A DNA stretch of 64,000 nt from Janibacter cremeus (GTDB taxonomy: Bacteria; Actinomycetota; Actinomycetes; Actinomycetales; Dermatophilaceae). The stretch is from contig NZ_CP115184.1 in NCBI RefSeq assembly GCF_029395675.1, forward strand, positions 1,860,001 to 1,924,000, given 5' to 3'. The stretch's first letter is position 1, and each line of letters opens with the position of its first letter. Positions 54,667 through 63,364 of the stretch are shown here, piece after piece. The notes beneath the pieces are model-generated. The model made no database searches, was not told the DNA's origin, and saw nothing but the letters and a program-made list of their open reading frames with translations. Both the position numbers and the translations under genes were made by a program.

Positions 54667-55425
54667 GTGACGACACCGCACACACGCCGGGAGAAGCGCC
54701 GAGGGGACAAGCGCTACCGGCGCACGACCGTGCTCATGGCCGCCTCCGTCGCGCTCCTCGTGGGCGCCGGCGCCATGGGTCTCTGGTGGACGCAGCGGGA
54801 CCAGCCGGTGATGAACGTCGACGTGGACGCCTACGTGCCGCCGACCGAGATCATGCCGCCCTCGCCGAGCTCGTCGTCGCCGAGCACCTCGAGCAAGACC
54901 TCCTCGTCCTCCTCCAGCACGTCGTCGTCCTCAGCCAACGGCAACGTCGTCCAGGGAGCCCCCACCGGCAACCCGACTCGCGTCCAGGTCACCTCCGGCG
55001 GCCGCTCCATCGTCGACGCCACGCTCCAGGCGACGCTGCTCGACTCCGAGAACGTCCTGGCCCCTCCCTTCGGCACCGCCGGCTGGTACGCCGAGCCCGG
55101 CTGGCCCAAGCCAGGCTTCGACGGTGCGAGCATCCTCGTCGGACACATCAACCACGGCAGCAACCCGGACGTTTTCTGGAACCTGCCGCGGGTCAACATC
55201 GGCGACGTCGTCACGGTCTCCTACAGCTCCGGCGAGCAGGTGAAGTTCGAGATCACCAGGTCCGAGCCGGCGACCAAGCAGGGCGTCCCCCAGGACGACT
55301 CGATCTGGGACCACGACAACCCGGACCCGGTGCTGCGCCTGATCACGTGCGATCCGCAGACGTCCTTCAGCAACGGGCACTACGACGGCAACTGGGTCGT
55401 GTGGGCCAAGCGGCTGACGACCTGA
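54667..55425 (+). CDS. Class E/F-like sortase with Ser-rich stalk
   Basis: 252 residues, GTG start with GAAGGGGGG upstream. Basic N-terminus, one membrane helix (about residues 21-40), then a long Pro/Ser/Thr linker (PPSPSSSSPSTSSKTSSSSS) and the sortase barrel from about residue 103: FDGASILVGHINHGSNPDVFWNLPRVNIGDVVTV, with His160 as the catalytic candidate, and VLRLITCDP with Cys228. The stretch after the Cys (DPQTSFSNGHYDGNWVVWA) contains no Arg, although sortases normally need one there. Probably anchors the two preceding proteins. Confidence 0.8.
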   Translation: MTTPHTRREKRRGDKRYRRTTVLMAASVALLVGAGAMGLWWTQRDQPVMNVDVDAYVPPTEIMPPSPSSSSPSTSSKTSSSSSSTSSSSANGNVVQGAPTGNPTRVQVTSGGRSIVDATLQATLLDSENVLAPPFGTAGWYAEPGWPKPGFDGASILVGHINHGSNPDVFWNLPRVNIGDVVTVSYSSGEQVKFEITRSEPATKQGVPQDDSIWDHDNPDPVLRLITCDPQTSFSNGHYDGNWVVWAKRLTT

Positions 55426-55439
55426 CCCGGCAGGTCGTC
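55416..55439. terminator. Hairpin shared by sortase and DUF3180 gene ends
   Basis: GACGACCTG and CAGGTCGTC form a perfect 9-bp stem with a 6-nt loop. It overlaps both stop codons, TGA at 55423-55425 and the complement at 55438-55440, so the convergent genes use one bidirectional terminator. Confidence 0.65.
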
Positions 55440-55905
55440 AGGCGGGATCGCGGTCCTCGTCCTCGTCGTCGTCATCGATGCGGCACCAGGACTGGACGAG
55501 GAGCCCGGCGACGGCCATGAGCAGCCCCCCGAGCGCTGCGAGCCCGTGCTGGACCGCGAGGACCCCTCGCCCACCGAAGTCGTGGTCCGGCAGCAGCGCG
55601 AGCGCCTGCCCGAGGTAGAGACCCCCGGTGATCGCGCCGGTGAGCGCGCTGGCCTGGGCCAGACCGAGCAGACGGGCGGCGACCACGGGCTCGACGTGCG
55701 TGCGGCCGCGCCGCATCCGCCACATCCGTGAGCCGGCCACCACGACCACGACGGCCATGCCCACGAGCAGGACACCGGCCACCCAACCGATCCGTAGACC
55801 GGCGTGGCCGCCCGTGATCCACCAGCGCCCGAAGCCCCAGCTGAAGACGGTCACGACGACGGCGACGAGCACCGTCGTCGAGATCTTCAGGCCCGTCCTC
55901 AGCAC
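55438..55905 (-). CDS. DUF3180 family membrane protein
   Basis: 155 residues from the GTG at 55905 (VLRTGLKISTTVLVAVVV), which overlaps the folK end by 7 bp. Four hydrophobic helices: TVLVAVVVTVFSWGF, LRIGWVAGVLLVGMAVVVVVAG, ARLLGLAQASALTGAITGGLYLGQALALL and HGLAALGGLLMAVAGLLV, with an acidic tail. DUF3180 proteins follow folK in most actinobacteria (Rv3605c position, from memory), but their function is not known. Confidence 0.86.
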   Translation of the reverse strand: MLRTGLKISTTVLVAVVVTVFSWGFGRWWITGGHAGLRIGWVAGVLLVGMAVVVVVAGSRMWRMRRGRTHVEPVVAARLLGLAQASALTGAITGGLYLGQALALLPDHDFGGRGVLAVQHGLAALGGLLMAVAGLLVQSWCRIDDDDEDEDRDPA

Positions 55906-56777
55906 GGGCCGGCCTCGCTGTCGCGCATGTCGGAGGTGTCGACCGCCGCGAGCAGCTCGCTCACGGCGATGACCGAGCCGCCGACGCGCAGGACGGCCTC
56001 CGGGTCGATGCGGGCCCACGGCGCGAGCACGAAACCGCGCTCGTGCGCCCGCGGGTGCGGCAGCGTGAGCTGCGGCTCGTCGCTGACGACATCGGTCCCG
56101 GTGGCGGGGTCGCCGTACTGGATGAGGTCGAGGTCGAGGCTGCGCGCCCCCCAGCGCACCTCCCGCACCCGACCGTGCCGGGCCTCGACGGCGTGCAGCC
56201 GCGCGAGCAGCGCAGCGGGCGCGAGGGCCGTCGTCGCCAGCAGGACGGTGTTGGTGTAGCGCGGCTGGTCGGGACCGCCGACCGGGTCCGTGGTGACGAA
56301 GGGAGCCCGACGCACCGCGTCGAGGTCACCGGCGAGGTCGTCGATCGCGGCGTCCAGGCGCCGCTCGGGGTCCCCGAGGTTGGCACCGAGCGCGATCACC
56401 ACGGGGACGGCGCGACGACGCTCGACGGCCACGGTCACGTCCCCGAAGGGCACCCCGACGGGTGCGGAGGGCTTGTGGACGGTCACCTCGACGGTGTGCA
56501 CCCCGGGGCGGGCCAGCGCGTCCCCGGCGATCTGCTCGGCGAGGGACTCGATGAGGTCGAGCGAGGGTCCCTCGACGCGGGCGACGACGTCCGCGCCGAC
56601 CTCGGCGTAGTTGACCGTACGGGCCAGGTCGTCGCTCGTCCCGGCGGGTGCCAGGTCGAGGTTCAGGACGACGTCGACGACGAACTCCTGCCCCTCGCGC
56701 TTCTCCTGCGCCAGCACCCCGTGGTGGCCGAAGGCACGCACCCCCAGCAGGCTGATCCGGTCGCGCGGCACGGTCAT
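55899..56777 (-). CDS. Bifunctional dihydroneopterin aldolase / HPPK (FolB-FolK fusion)
   Basis: 292 residues. Residues 1 to about 120 are FolB (ISLLGVRAFGHHGVLAQEKREGQEFVVDVVL, LIESLAEQIAGDAL); about 124-292 are FolK (VPVVIALGANLGDPERRLDAAID, GGPDQPRYTNTVLLATTAL, RWGARSLDLDLIQYGD, LPHPRAHERGFVLAPWA). They convert dihydroneopterin to 6-hydroxymethyl-dihydropterin and pyrophosphorylate it. These are separate genes in many actinobacteria. ATG overlaps the folP stop by 4 bp. Confidence 0.94.
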   Translation of the reverse strand: MTVPRDRISLLGVRAFGHHGVLAQEKREGQEFVVDVVLNLDLAPAGTSDDLARTVNYAEVGADVVARVEGPSLDLIESLAEQIAGDALARPGVHTVEVTVHKPSAPVGVPFGDVTVAVERRRAVPVVIALGANLGDPERRLDAAIDDLAGDLDAVRRAPFVTTDPVGGPDQPRYTNTVLLATTALAPAALLARLHAVEARHGRVREVRWGARSLDLDLIQYGDPATGTDVVSDEPQLTLPHPRAHERGFVLAPWARIDPEAVLRVGGSVIAVSELLAAVDTSDMRDSEAGPC

Positions 56778-57631
56778 GCCGGTAGCTCCCCCATCGCCGC
56801 GGTCACGTCGATCGCGTCGATCGTCGCGGTGACGTCGTGCACGCGCACGCACCACACCCCGGCGCGAGCCGCGCGGGCGCTGGTGGTGGCCGTGGCCACG
56901 GCCCGGGCGTCGAGGGGACGCTCGTCCCCCTCCCTTCGCCCGACCCGACCGAGGAATCCCTTGCGGGAGGTGCCGAGCAGGACGGGGTAGCCGAGGTCGA
57001 CGACCTCCTCCAGGCCGGCGAGCAGCTCCCAGTTGTGCTCGGCGGTCTTGCTGAAGCCGATGCCCGGGTCGAGGATCAGCTGCTCGGGCACCGCGCCGGC
57101 GTCGCGCAGCGCGGTGACGCGCTCCTCGAGCTCGGCGCACACCTCAGCGACGACGTCCTCGTAGCTCGCCTTGGACTGCATGTCGTGCGAGTGCCCGCGC
57201 CAGTGCATCACGACGAAGGGGGCGCCGCTCTCGGCGACGAGGGCCGGCATCTGCGGGTCGGCCAGTCCCCCGCTCACGTCGTTGATGATCGCGCCACCGA
57301 CCTCGAGCGACGGGCGGGCCACCTCGGCCCGCATCGTGTCGATCGAGACGACGACGTCCTCCCGGGCGAGGGCCTCGACGACGGGCACGACCCGGCGCCG
57401 CTCCTCCTCCGCCGACGGACGCTGCGCCCCGGGGCGCGTGGACTCACCGCCGACGTCGATGACGTCGGCGCCGGCCGCGACGAGCTCGCGACCGTGGGCG
57501 ATCGCCGCATCGGTCTCGATCCACCGGCCGCCGTCGCTGAAGGAGTCGGGCGTGACGTTGACGACGCCCATGACCACCGGCCCGGGCCTGGTCGCCCGGG
57601 CCGCAAGCTGCTCGAGGACGGCGTGCGTCAC
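56774..57631 (-). CDS. folP: Dihydropteroate synthase
   Basis: 285 residues from the GTG at 57631, overlapping the folE stop by 4 bp. TIM barrel with [79 protein letters not shown] and the C-terminal WCVRVHDV. Joins pABA to the pterin pyrophosphate; the sulfonamide target. Part of folE-folP-folB/K. Confidence 0.97.
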   Translation of the reverse strand: MTHAVLEQLAARATRPGPVVMGVVNVTPDSFSDGGRWIETDAAIAHGRELVAAGADVIDVGGESTRPGAQRPSAEEERRRVVPVVEALAREDVVVSIDTMRAEVARPSLEVGGAIINDVSGGLADPQMPALVAESGAPFVVMHWRGHSHDMQSKASYEDVVAEVCAELEERVTALRDAGAVPEQLILDPGIGFSKTAEHNWELLAGLEEVVDLGYPVLLGTSRKGFLGRVGRREGDERPLDARAVATATTSARAARAGVWCVRVHDVTATIDAIDVTAAMGELPA

Positions 57632-58206
57632 CGAGCGGCCCCGGAGAGCAGCGCCATGGCCTCGGCCCGGGTGGTCGCATCTCGCAGCTGACCGCGCACG
57701 GCGGACGTGATGGTCTTGGCGCCCGGCTTGCGCACCCCGCGCATCGACATGCACAGGTGCTCGGCCTCGACGACGACGATGACGCCGGCCACGTCGAGGT
57801 ACTCGACGAGGGCGTCGGCGATCTGGCTGGTCAGGCGCTCCTGGACCTGCGGGCGCCGGGCGAACATGTCGACGAGACGGGCGAGCTTCGACAGGCCGGT
57901 GACCTTGCCGCTCTTGCCGGGCACGTAGCCGACGTGGGCGACCCCGTGGAAGGGGACGAGGTGGTGCTCGCACGTGGAGTACAGCTCGATGTCACGCACG
58001 ATCACCAGCTCGTCGTGCGCGATGTCGAAGGTCGTCGCGAGCAGCTCCGCCGGATCGGAGTGCAACCCGGCGAAAACCTCCTCGTACGAGCGGGCAACCC
58101 GCCCGGGGGTCTCGACGAGGCCGTCGCGGTCGGGGTCCTCCCCGATCGCGACGAGGATCTCGCGCACGGCCGCCTCGATGCGAGCCAGGTCGACGCTGCG
58201 GACCAT
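57628..58206 (-). CDS. folE: GTP cyclohydrolase I
   Basis: 192 residues. Signatures: [25 protein letters not shown] with the zinc Cys and His, [30 protein letters not shown], and [19 protein letters not shown]. First step of folate synthesis, GTP to dihydroneopterin triphosphate. The ATG lies 3 bp after the ftsH stop, giving ftsH-folE-folP-folBK order as in mycobacteria. Confidence 0.97.
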   Translation of the reverse strand: MVRSVDLARIEAAVREILVAIGEDPDRDGLVETPGRVARSYEEVFAGLHSDPAELLATTFDIAHDELVIVRDIELYSTCEHHLVPFHGVAHVGYVPGKSGKVTGLSKLARLVDMFARRPQVQERLTSQIADALVEYLDVAGVIVVVEAEHLCMSMRGVRKPGAKTITSAVRGQLRDATTRAEAMALLSGAAR

Positions 58207-58209
58207 GGA

Positions 58210-60336
58210 TCAGACGCGTCCGTCGCCGTCGACGCGCTCGCCCGGCGGGACCTCTCGGACCTCGCTCGGCGGGTTCTCCGACGGGAGGGTCGCCCCCTCC
58301 TCGGCCGCCCGGTCGATCTGCTCGGCGACCGTCGGCTCGTGCTGCCCCTCCGGGGTGGCGGACGACGGGGTGTGCTCCTGGGAGCGGGCCGTCTCCTCGC
58401 GCCGCTGCTGCGCGGCCTCCTCGGCCGGGGTGAGGACCGGCGGGATCTGCGAGATCGGGCGGTCCTCGCTGCTCAGCCACGTCGGACGGACCGGACGACG
58501 CCGGACGTCGGCGAAGAGGTCCGCGAGCTCCTTGGCGTTGAGCGTCTCGTGCTCGAGCAGCTCCAGGACCAGTCGGTCGAGAATCTCACGGTTGTCGTTG
58601 AGGGCGTACCAGGCCTCGTCGTGCGCAGCCTCGATGAAGCGGCGGACCTCCTGGTCGACGATGCCGGCAATCCGCTCCGAGTAGTCCCGCTGGTGGCCCA
58701 TGTCGCGCCCGAGGAAGGGCTCGCCCTGGGACTGGCCGAGCTTGACCGCACCGATCTTCTCGCTCATGCCGTACTCGGTGACCATCTTGCGGGCCATCGC
58801 GGAGGCCTTCTCGATGTCGTTGGCGGCACCGGTGGAGGGGTCGTGGAAGATGATCTCCTCCGCGACACGACCGCCGAGGGCGTACGCGAGCTGGTCGAGG
58901 ATCTCGTTGCGCGTGGTCGAGTACCTGTCGTCGGTCGGCATGACCATCGTGTACCCGAGGGCGCGCCCTCGCGGCAGGATCGTGATCTTGGTGACCGGGT
59001 CGGTGTGGTTCATCGCCGCGGCGACGAGCGCGTGCCCACCCTCGTGGTACGCGGTGATCTTGCGCTCCTGCGCGCTCATGATCCGGGTGCGCTTCTGCGG
59101 CCCGGCGATGACGCGGTCGATGGCCTCGTCGAGGATCGAGTCGTCGATGAACTGCTGGTTCAGGCGGGCGGTCAGCAGCGCCGCCTCGTTGAGCACGTTG
59201 GCCAGGTCGGCACCGGTCATGCCGGGGGTGCGCCGGGCGACGGCGAGCAGGTCGACGCCGGGAGCCATGGGCTTGCCGGCGGCGTGCACCTCGAGGATGC
59301 GGTGGCGGCCGATCATGTCGGGGTTCTCGACGGAGATCTGCCGGTCGAAGCGTCCCGGGCGCAGCAGCGCCGGGTCGAGGATGTCGGGGCGGTTGGTCGC
59401 CGCGATGAGGATGACGTTGGTCTTGACGTCGAAGCCGTCCATCTCGACGAGCAGCTGGTTGAGCGTCTGCTCGCGCTCGTCGTGGCCGCCGCCCATGCCG
59501 GCGCCGCGGTGGCGACCGACCGCGTCGATCTCGTCGACGAAGACGATGGCCGGCGCGTTGGTCTTGGCCTGCTCGAAGAGGTCACGCACACGGGAGGCAC
59601 CGACACCGACGAACATCTCGACGAAGTCCGAGCCCGAGATGGAGAAGAAGGGCACTCCCGCCTCGCCGGCGACGGCGCGGGCGAGCAGGGTCTTACCGGT
59701 ACCGGGCTGGCCGTAGAGCAGCACGCCCTTGGGGATCTTGGCGCCGACCGCGAGGAACTTGCTCGGCTCGCGCAGGAAGTCGACGATCTCGTGGAGCTCC
59801 TCCACGGCCTCGTCCGCTCCGGCCACGTCGGCGAAGGTGACCTTCGGGGTGTCCGTCGAGGCGAGCTTCGCCTTGGACTTGCCGAACTTCATCACCTGGG
59901 AGCCGCCGCCCTGGGCGCGGCTGAGGATGAACCAGAAGAGGGCGACGAGCAGCAGCAGCGGCAGCAGCGAGAGCAGGATGTTGCTCCACACGCTGGGGCG
60001 CTCGACCGTGTCGTTCTGCACGCCGTCGACGTTCTCGTCGACGATCGTGAGCAGCTCGTCGGCGCGGGCGTCGATGAACTCGGTCTCGACCTTGTCCGCG
60101 TCCTTGACCGCCTCGCCGTCGGAGTAGGTCTCCCCCTCCTTCAGCTCGAGCTGGAGCACGTTGTCGGTCGTGAAGTGGGCGTTCTCGACCTTGCCGTCGG
60201 TGATCAGCTCCTCGGCGGCCGAGGTGTCCACCCGGGCGTACTCCTCGTCGCCCTGCGTGAGGAACATCAGTCCAAAGACGGTGATCATCAGCAGCGCCCA
60301 GAAGGCTGGGGAGCGGAAAAACTTCTTCGCGTTCAT
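58210..60336 (-). CDS. ftsH: ATP-dependent zinc metalloprotease FtsH
   Basis: 708 residues. TM1 about residues 10-27, periplasmic part to 115, TM2 about 117-138, AAA domain with Walker A GQPGTGKT at 209-216 and [12 protein letters not shown], then the HEXXH zinc site in [16 protein letters not shown] near residue 435. The extended Gln/Glu/Pro-rich C-terminus ([22 protein letters not shown]) is an actinobacterial feature. Degrades misfolded and regulatory membrane proteins. A 325-bp non-coding stretch precedes it. Confidence 0.98.
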   Translation of the reverse strand: MNAKKFFRSPAFWALLMITVFGLMFLTQGDEEYARVDTSAAEELITDGKVENAHFTTDNVLQLELKEGETYSDGEAVKDADKVETEFIDARADELLTIVDENVDGVQNDTVERPSVWSNILLSLLPLLLLVALFWFILSRAQGGGSQVMKFGKSKAKLASTDTPKVTFADVAGADEAVEELHEIVDFLREPSKFLAVGAKIPKGVLLYGQPGTGKTLLARAVAGEAGVPFFSISGSDFVEMFVGVGASRVRDLFEQAKTNAPAIVFVDEIDAVGRHRGAGMGGGHDEREQTLNQLLVEMDGFDVKTNVILIAATNRPDILDPALLRPGRFDRQISVENPDMIGRHRILEVHAAGKPMAPGVDLLAVARRTPGMTGADLANVLNEAALLTARLNQQFIDDSILDEAIDRVIAGPQKRTRIMSAQERKITAYHEGGHALVAAAMNHTDPVTKITILPRGRALGYTMVMPTDDRYSTTRNEILDQLAYALGGRVAEEIIFHDPSTGAANDIEKASAMARKMVTEYGMSEKIGAVKLGQSQGEPFLGRDMGHQRDYSERIAGIVDQEVRRFIEAAHDEAWYALNDNREILDRLVLELLEHETLNAKELADLFADVRRRPVRPTWLSSEDRPISQIPPVLTPAEEAAQQRREETARSQEHTPSSATPEGQHEPTVAEQIDRAAEEGATLPSENPPSEVREVPPGERVDGDGRV

Positions 60337-60661
60337 ACGGGTACGGGGCTTCCCGGACTTCCTGACTCGACGACGTGGCGGCCTCCGGGGCGACCCGGGG
60401 CGAACAGGACGAAACTACCTGAACGCGGGACAACCACGGCTATGAGGCCAACGAGCATCCTGTCACGGGTGTTCCCACCACCAGCAATCCCCGGCCCGAC
60501 GAATCGCACTGAGGACGGGCCGAAGGTGTGGTGGTCCGGCTCAGGCCCCGGGCCGGCCTTGCTCACCAAGGTGGACGGACAGACCGATTTCGGCCGGTCC
60601 GGGCGCCAAGGACCGCCGCTCCTCTCGGCCCGTCCGGCGCGAGCGGCCCGTCCGGGAGCTC
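60337..60661. other. 325-bp intergenic region between hpt and ftsH
   Basis: No gene found on either strand that resembles a protein family; long open frames here are extensions of shadows. It contains a twofold CGGCCCGTCCGG direct repeat near 60635-60660. It must hold the hpt terminator and the ftsH promoter, but no convincing -10/-35 pair or hairpin was found. Confidence 0.5.
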
Positions 60662-61213
60662 TCAGCTGTAGACGTGCGGCGCCAGCGTCGCGACGTCGCG
60701 CAGGTTGCGGTACTGCTCGGCGAAGTCCAGGCCGTAGCCGACGACGAACTCGTTGGGGATGTCGAAGCCCACCCAGCGGGTGTGGATGTCGACCTTGGCC
60801 GCCTCGGGCTTGCGCAGCAGGGTGAGGATCTCGACGGAGGCCGGCGAGCGGGACTCGAGGTTGGCCCTGATCCACGACAACGTCAGTCCGGAGTCGATGA
60901 TGTCCTCGACGATCAGCACGTGCCGGTCGGTGATGTCGCCGTCGAGGTCCTTGAGGATGCGCACGACGCCCGAGGACTTGGTGCCGGAGCCGTAGGAGCT
61001 GACCGCCATCCAGTCCATGGGGGCGGAGCCGGGCAGGTGGCGCATGAAGTCGGCCATGACCATGACCGCGCCCTTGAGGACACCGACGAGGAGCAGGTCC
61101 TTGCCCTCGTAGTGCCTCCAGACCTCGTCCGCGAGCTCGGCGAGACGCGTCTGGATCTGGTCGTCGGTGACGAGCACCTCGACGAGATCATCCTGCATGT
61201 GCGTGGTGTCCAC
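60662..61213 (-). CDS. hpt: Hypoxanthine phosphoribosyltransferase
   Basis: 183 residues, GTG start with GGAG upstream (MDTTHMQDDLVEVLV). Phosphoribosyltransferase fold: LLLVGVLKGAVMVMADFMRHL, VSSYGSGTKSSGVVRILKDLD, HVLIVEDIIDSGLTLSWI (PRPP-binding EDIIDSG) and FVVGYGLDFAEQYRNL. Salvages hypoxanthine and guanine. It follows tilS by 24 bp, the widespread tilS-hpt-ftsH order. Confidence 0.97.
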   Translation of the reverse strand: MDTTHMQDDLVEVLVTDDQIQTRLAELADEVWRHYEGKDLLLVGVLKGAVMVMADFMRHLPGSAPMDWMAVSSYGSGTKSSGVVRILKDLDGDITDRHVLIVEDIIDSGLTLSWIRANLESRSPASVEILTLLRKPEAAKVDIHTRWVGFDIPNEFVVGYGLDFAEQYRNLRDVATLAPHVYS

Positions 61214-61237
61214 GGCTCTCCTTCAGGTCGGCGGTTG

Positions 61238-62254
61238 TCATTGTCCACCAACCGCGGGGGTGATGTGCACCCGACCGTCGGCACGGCTCACGCGCAGGTC
61301 ACCGGGCAGGTGCAGCGGTCCCTGCCCGTGCCAGTCGGTGACGAGTCGGTCGCAGGCGGCGACGTGCCCGGCGGCCAGGGAGCCGGCGGGTGCCCCGGCG
61401 GCCAGGAGCAGTCGGCGCCACACCCGGGAGCGGAGGGCACCGGGCAGCTCGCCCAGGTCCCCGACCGCCACGCCGTCGGGGCCGTGGTCCGGGACCGCGG
61501 CGTCGGCGAGCTCGTCGAGGAGGTCGGCGTCCTCGCGCAGGAGGTCCGCGGTGCGGGCGAGCGCCTCGTCGATGCCGGGCCCGAGCGCCCTCTCCAGCTC
61601 GGCCAGCGCGGCGCGCGCCCGCACCCGGGTGAAGGCGGCGTCGTCGTTCATCGGGTCGGTCCACGGCACGAGTCCCCACGCCGAGCAGGCATCGTGCGTG
61701 GTCTGCCGCGGCAGGTGGAGGAGCGGTCGGGCGAAGGGGGTGCCCTCCCGGACGGTGAGCACCGGCATCCCGGAGAGGGACCGGGCCCCGGAGCCGCGGG
61801 TGAGCCCGAGGAGGACCTGCTCGGCCTGGTCGTCCCGGGTGTGCCCGAGCAGGACCACAAAGGCCGGGTGGGCAACGTCCTTCGAGGTGCCCATCGCCGC
61901 TGCCGTCTCGGCGAGTGCGGTGTAGCGGGCGTCGCGCGCTGCCGCCTCGAGCCCCTCCCCCGTCGCGACGACCTCGACGGGGACGACCGCCACCGGGGCG
62001 AGACCGACGTCCGCGCACTGCTGGGCGGCGAGCAGGGCGACGTCCGTCGACTCCTCCTGCAGGCCGTGGTCGACGACGATCGCGCCGGCGGTGATCTCGT
62101 GGTTGGCCGCCTCGGCCGCCAGTGCGGCCGCGAGCGCGAGGGAGTCCCCGCCACCGCTGACCGCGGCGAGCGCCAGCGAGCCGGCAGGCAGGCCCTCGAG
62201 GGCGGCACGGACCCCCCTTCGGCAGTCTGCCTGTGCCGGGTGACCGGCTCCCAT
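61238..62254 (-). CDS. tilS: tRNA(Ile)-lysidine synthase
   Basis: 338 residues from the ATG at 62254, whose A is in the TGATG overlap with the metalloprotease stop. N-type ATP pyrophosphatase: LALAAVSGGGDSLALAAALA (SGGxDS loop), LGHTRDDQAEQVLLGLTRGSG, LSGMPV and RARAALAELERALGPGI. Makes lysidine at position 34 of tRNA-Ile(CAU). The C-terminal domain is short, as in other actinobacterial TilS. Confidence 0.95.
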   Translation of the reverse strand: MGAGHPAQADCRRGVRAALEGLPAGSLALAAVSGGGDSLALAAALAAEAANHEITAGAIVVDHGLQEESTDVALLAAQQCADVGLAPVAVVPVEVVATGEGLEAAARDARYTALAETAAAMGTSKDVAHPAFVVLLGHTRDDQAEQVLLGLTRGSGARSLSGMPVLTVREGTPFARPLLHLPRQTTHDACSAWGLVPWTDPMNDDAAFTRVRARAALAELERALGPGIDEALARTADLLREDADLLDELADAAVPDHGPDGVAVGDLGELPGALRSRVWRRLLLAAGAPAGSLAAGHVAACDRLVTDWHGQGPLHLPGDLRVSRADGRVHITPAVGGQ

Positions 62255-63297
62255 CAGCCGTGCACCCGCCGCACCCACGCGGCCGGGTCGGTGATCTCGA
62301 GCGGGGTGGGCAGGGTCTCCGGTGAGGTCCACACGGCGTTGAAGCCGTCGACGCCGACGCTCTCCTGGACGGTGCGCACGAAGACGGCACCGTCGCGGTA
62401 CTGGCGCATCTTCGCCTCGAGACCGAGGAGCCGGCGCAGGAGACGGTCGACGGCACCGGCCCCCTTCCGCCGCTCGGTGAAGCGGCGCCGGATCGAGCGG
62501 ACGGTGGGGACGTACGCGGGGCCCACGTCGTCCATGACGACGTCGGCGTGCCCCTCGAGGAGGGACATGACCGCGGTGACCTTGGCCATCTGCTCCCGCT
62601 GCTCCGGCGTGATGACGAGCTCGGCGAGGCCCTGGCTCTCGCCGCTGAAGACCTTGGGCAGCTGGGTGGCGATCTGCTCGACCCGATCACGCAGGTCGGA
62701 GGTGTCGGGCACGAGGTCCACGGCGAGGGTGCGGGCGGAGTCGATGACGTGGTCGCGCAGCCACGGCACGGCGGTGAACTGCACGCGGTGGGTCTCCTCG
62801 TGCAGGCACACCCACAGGCGGAAGTCGCGCGGGACGGCCTTGATCTCGCGCTCGGTGTGCACGATGTTCGGCGCGACGAGGAGCAGCGCCGGGGTGCCGC
62901 CGGGGGCGATGTCGTACTGGCCGAGGACCTTGGTGGACAGGAAGGCGAGCATCCCGCCGGCCTCGGTGCCGGTGATCTTGCTGCCGATGGCCTGGGCCAG
63001 GCCCGAGGGCTCCTTGTCCCGGCGCTTGGCGACCGCCTCGAGCGCCGGGTCGAGCATCGCGGCCATCGAGTCGGCGTTGACGTCGATCCAGGTGGGGCGG
63101 TCGATGACCAGGGGTGGCGGCGCGTCGCCGGGCGCGCTCAGGCGGGCGGTGGCCGCGACGGGATCGACGGCGAAGGCCGCCAGCTCGCGGATCTCCTCGA
63201 CGATCCGGGTGGCCTCCTCGGGCGACACGTCGGGTCCGGGGGGCACGAGGCGGGCCCCGGCGCTCTTGGCGAATGTCCAGTCGACGTAGTTCGGCAC
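62254..63297 (-). CDS. Zinc-dependent metalloprotease, DUF2342-type
   Basis: 347 residues from a GTG at 63297 (VPNYVDWTFAKSAGARLV). WVCLHEETHRVQFTAVPW holds a HEETH zinc motif and SLLEGHADVVMDDVG the third-ligand Glu region, the zincin-like hydrolase layout of this actinobacterial family (also called coenzyme F420 biosynthesis-associated). An in-frame start at 63339 would add residues encoded by the 31-bp tandem duplication and is rejected. Substrate unknown. Sits between dacB and tilS, as in mycobacteria. Confidence 0.88.
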   Translation of the reverse strand: MPNYVDWTFAKSAGARLVPPGPDVSPEEATRIVEEIRELAAFAVDPVAATARLSAPGDAPPPLVIDRPTWIDVNADSMAAMLDPALEAVAKRRDKEPSGLAQAIGSKITGTEAGGMLAFLSTKVLGQYDIAPGGTPALLLVAPNIVHTEREIKAVPRDFRLWVCLHEETHRVQFTAVPWLRDHVIDSARTLAVDLVPDTSDLRDRVEQIATQLPKVFSGESQGLAELVITPEQREQMAKVTAVMSLLEGHADVVMDDVGPAYVPTVRSIRRRFTERRKGAGAVDRLLRRLLGLEAKMRQYRDGAVFVRTVQESVGVDGFNAVWTSPETLPTPLEITDPAAWVRRVHG

Positions 63298-63302
63298 GCA
63301 CC

Positions 63303-63364
63303 CACCATACGAAGTGCGGCGTCCCACCACCGTCACCATACGAAGTGCGGCGTCCCACCACCGT
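63303..63364. repeat. Perfect tandem duplication, 2 x 31 bp
   Basis: Units at 63303-63333 and 63334-63364 are identical, both containing CCATACGAAGTGCGGCGTCC. They fill the gap between the metalloprotease start and the dacB stop, with the dacB TGA beginning at the end of unit 2. Length 31 is not a multiple of 3, so the extra copy does not extend any protein. Confidence 0.9.

Noticed and set aside
57757..60825. 1022-residue open frame on the plus strand
   Set aside because: Antisense to folE and ftsH; composition is Asp/Val/Leu/Gly/His-rich shadow typical of the complement of high-GC genes, with no family motifs.
2336..62222. CGAAGGGGG considered as a polar KOPS sequence
   Set aside because: Both orientations are frequent across the window, so strict strand polarity cannot be claimed from 64 kb; kept only as an over-represented word.
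60674..63289. 871-residue plus-strand frame across hpt, tilS and the metalloprotease
   Set aside because: Covers three clear minus-strand genes and their gaps; shadow only.
63298..63339. Longer start for the metalloprotease at 63339
   Set aside because: Would be encoded by the tandem duplication; VPNYVDW with GTG at 63297 matches the family start.
63303..63364. 31-bp repeat pair considered as a CRISPR remnant
   Set aside because: Copies abut with no spacer and no cas genes are present.
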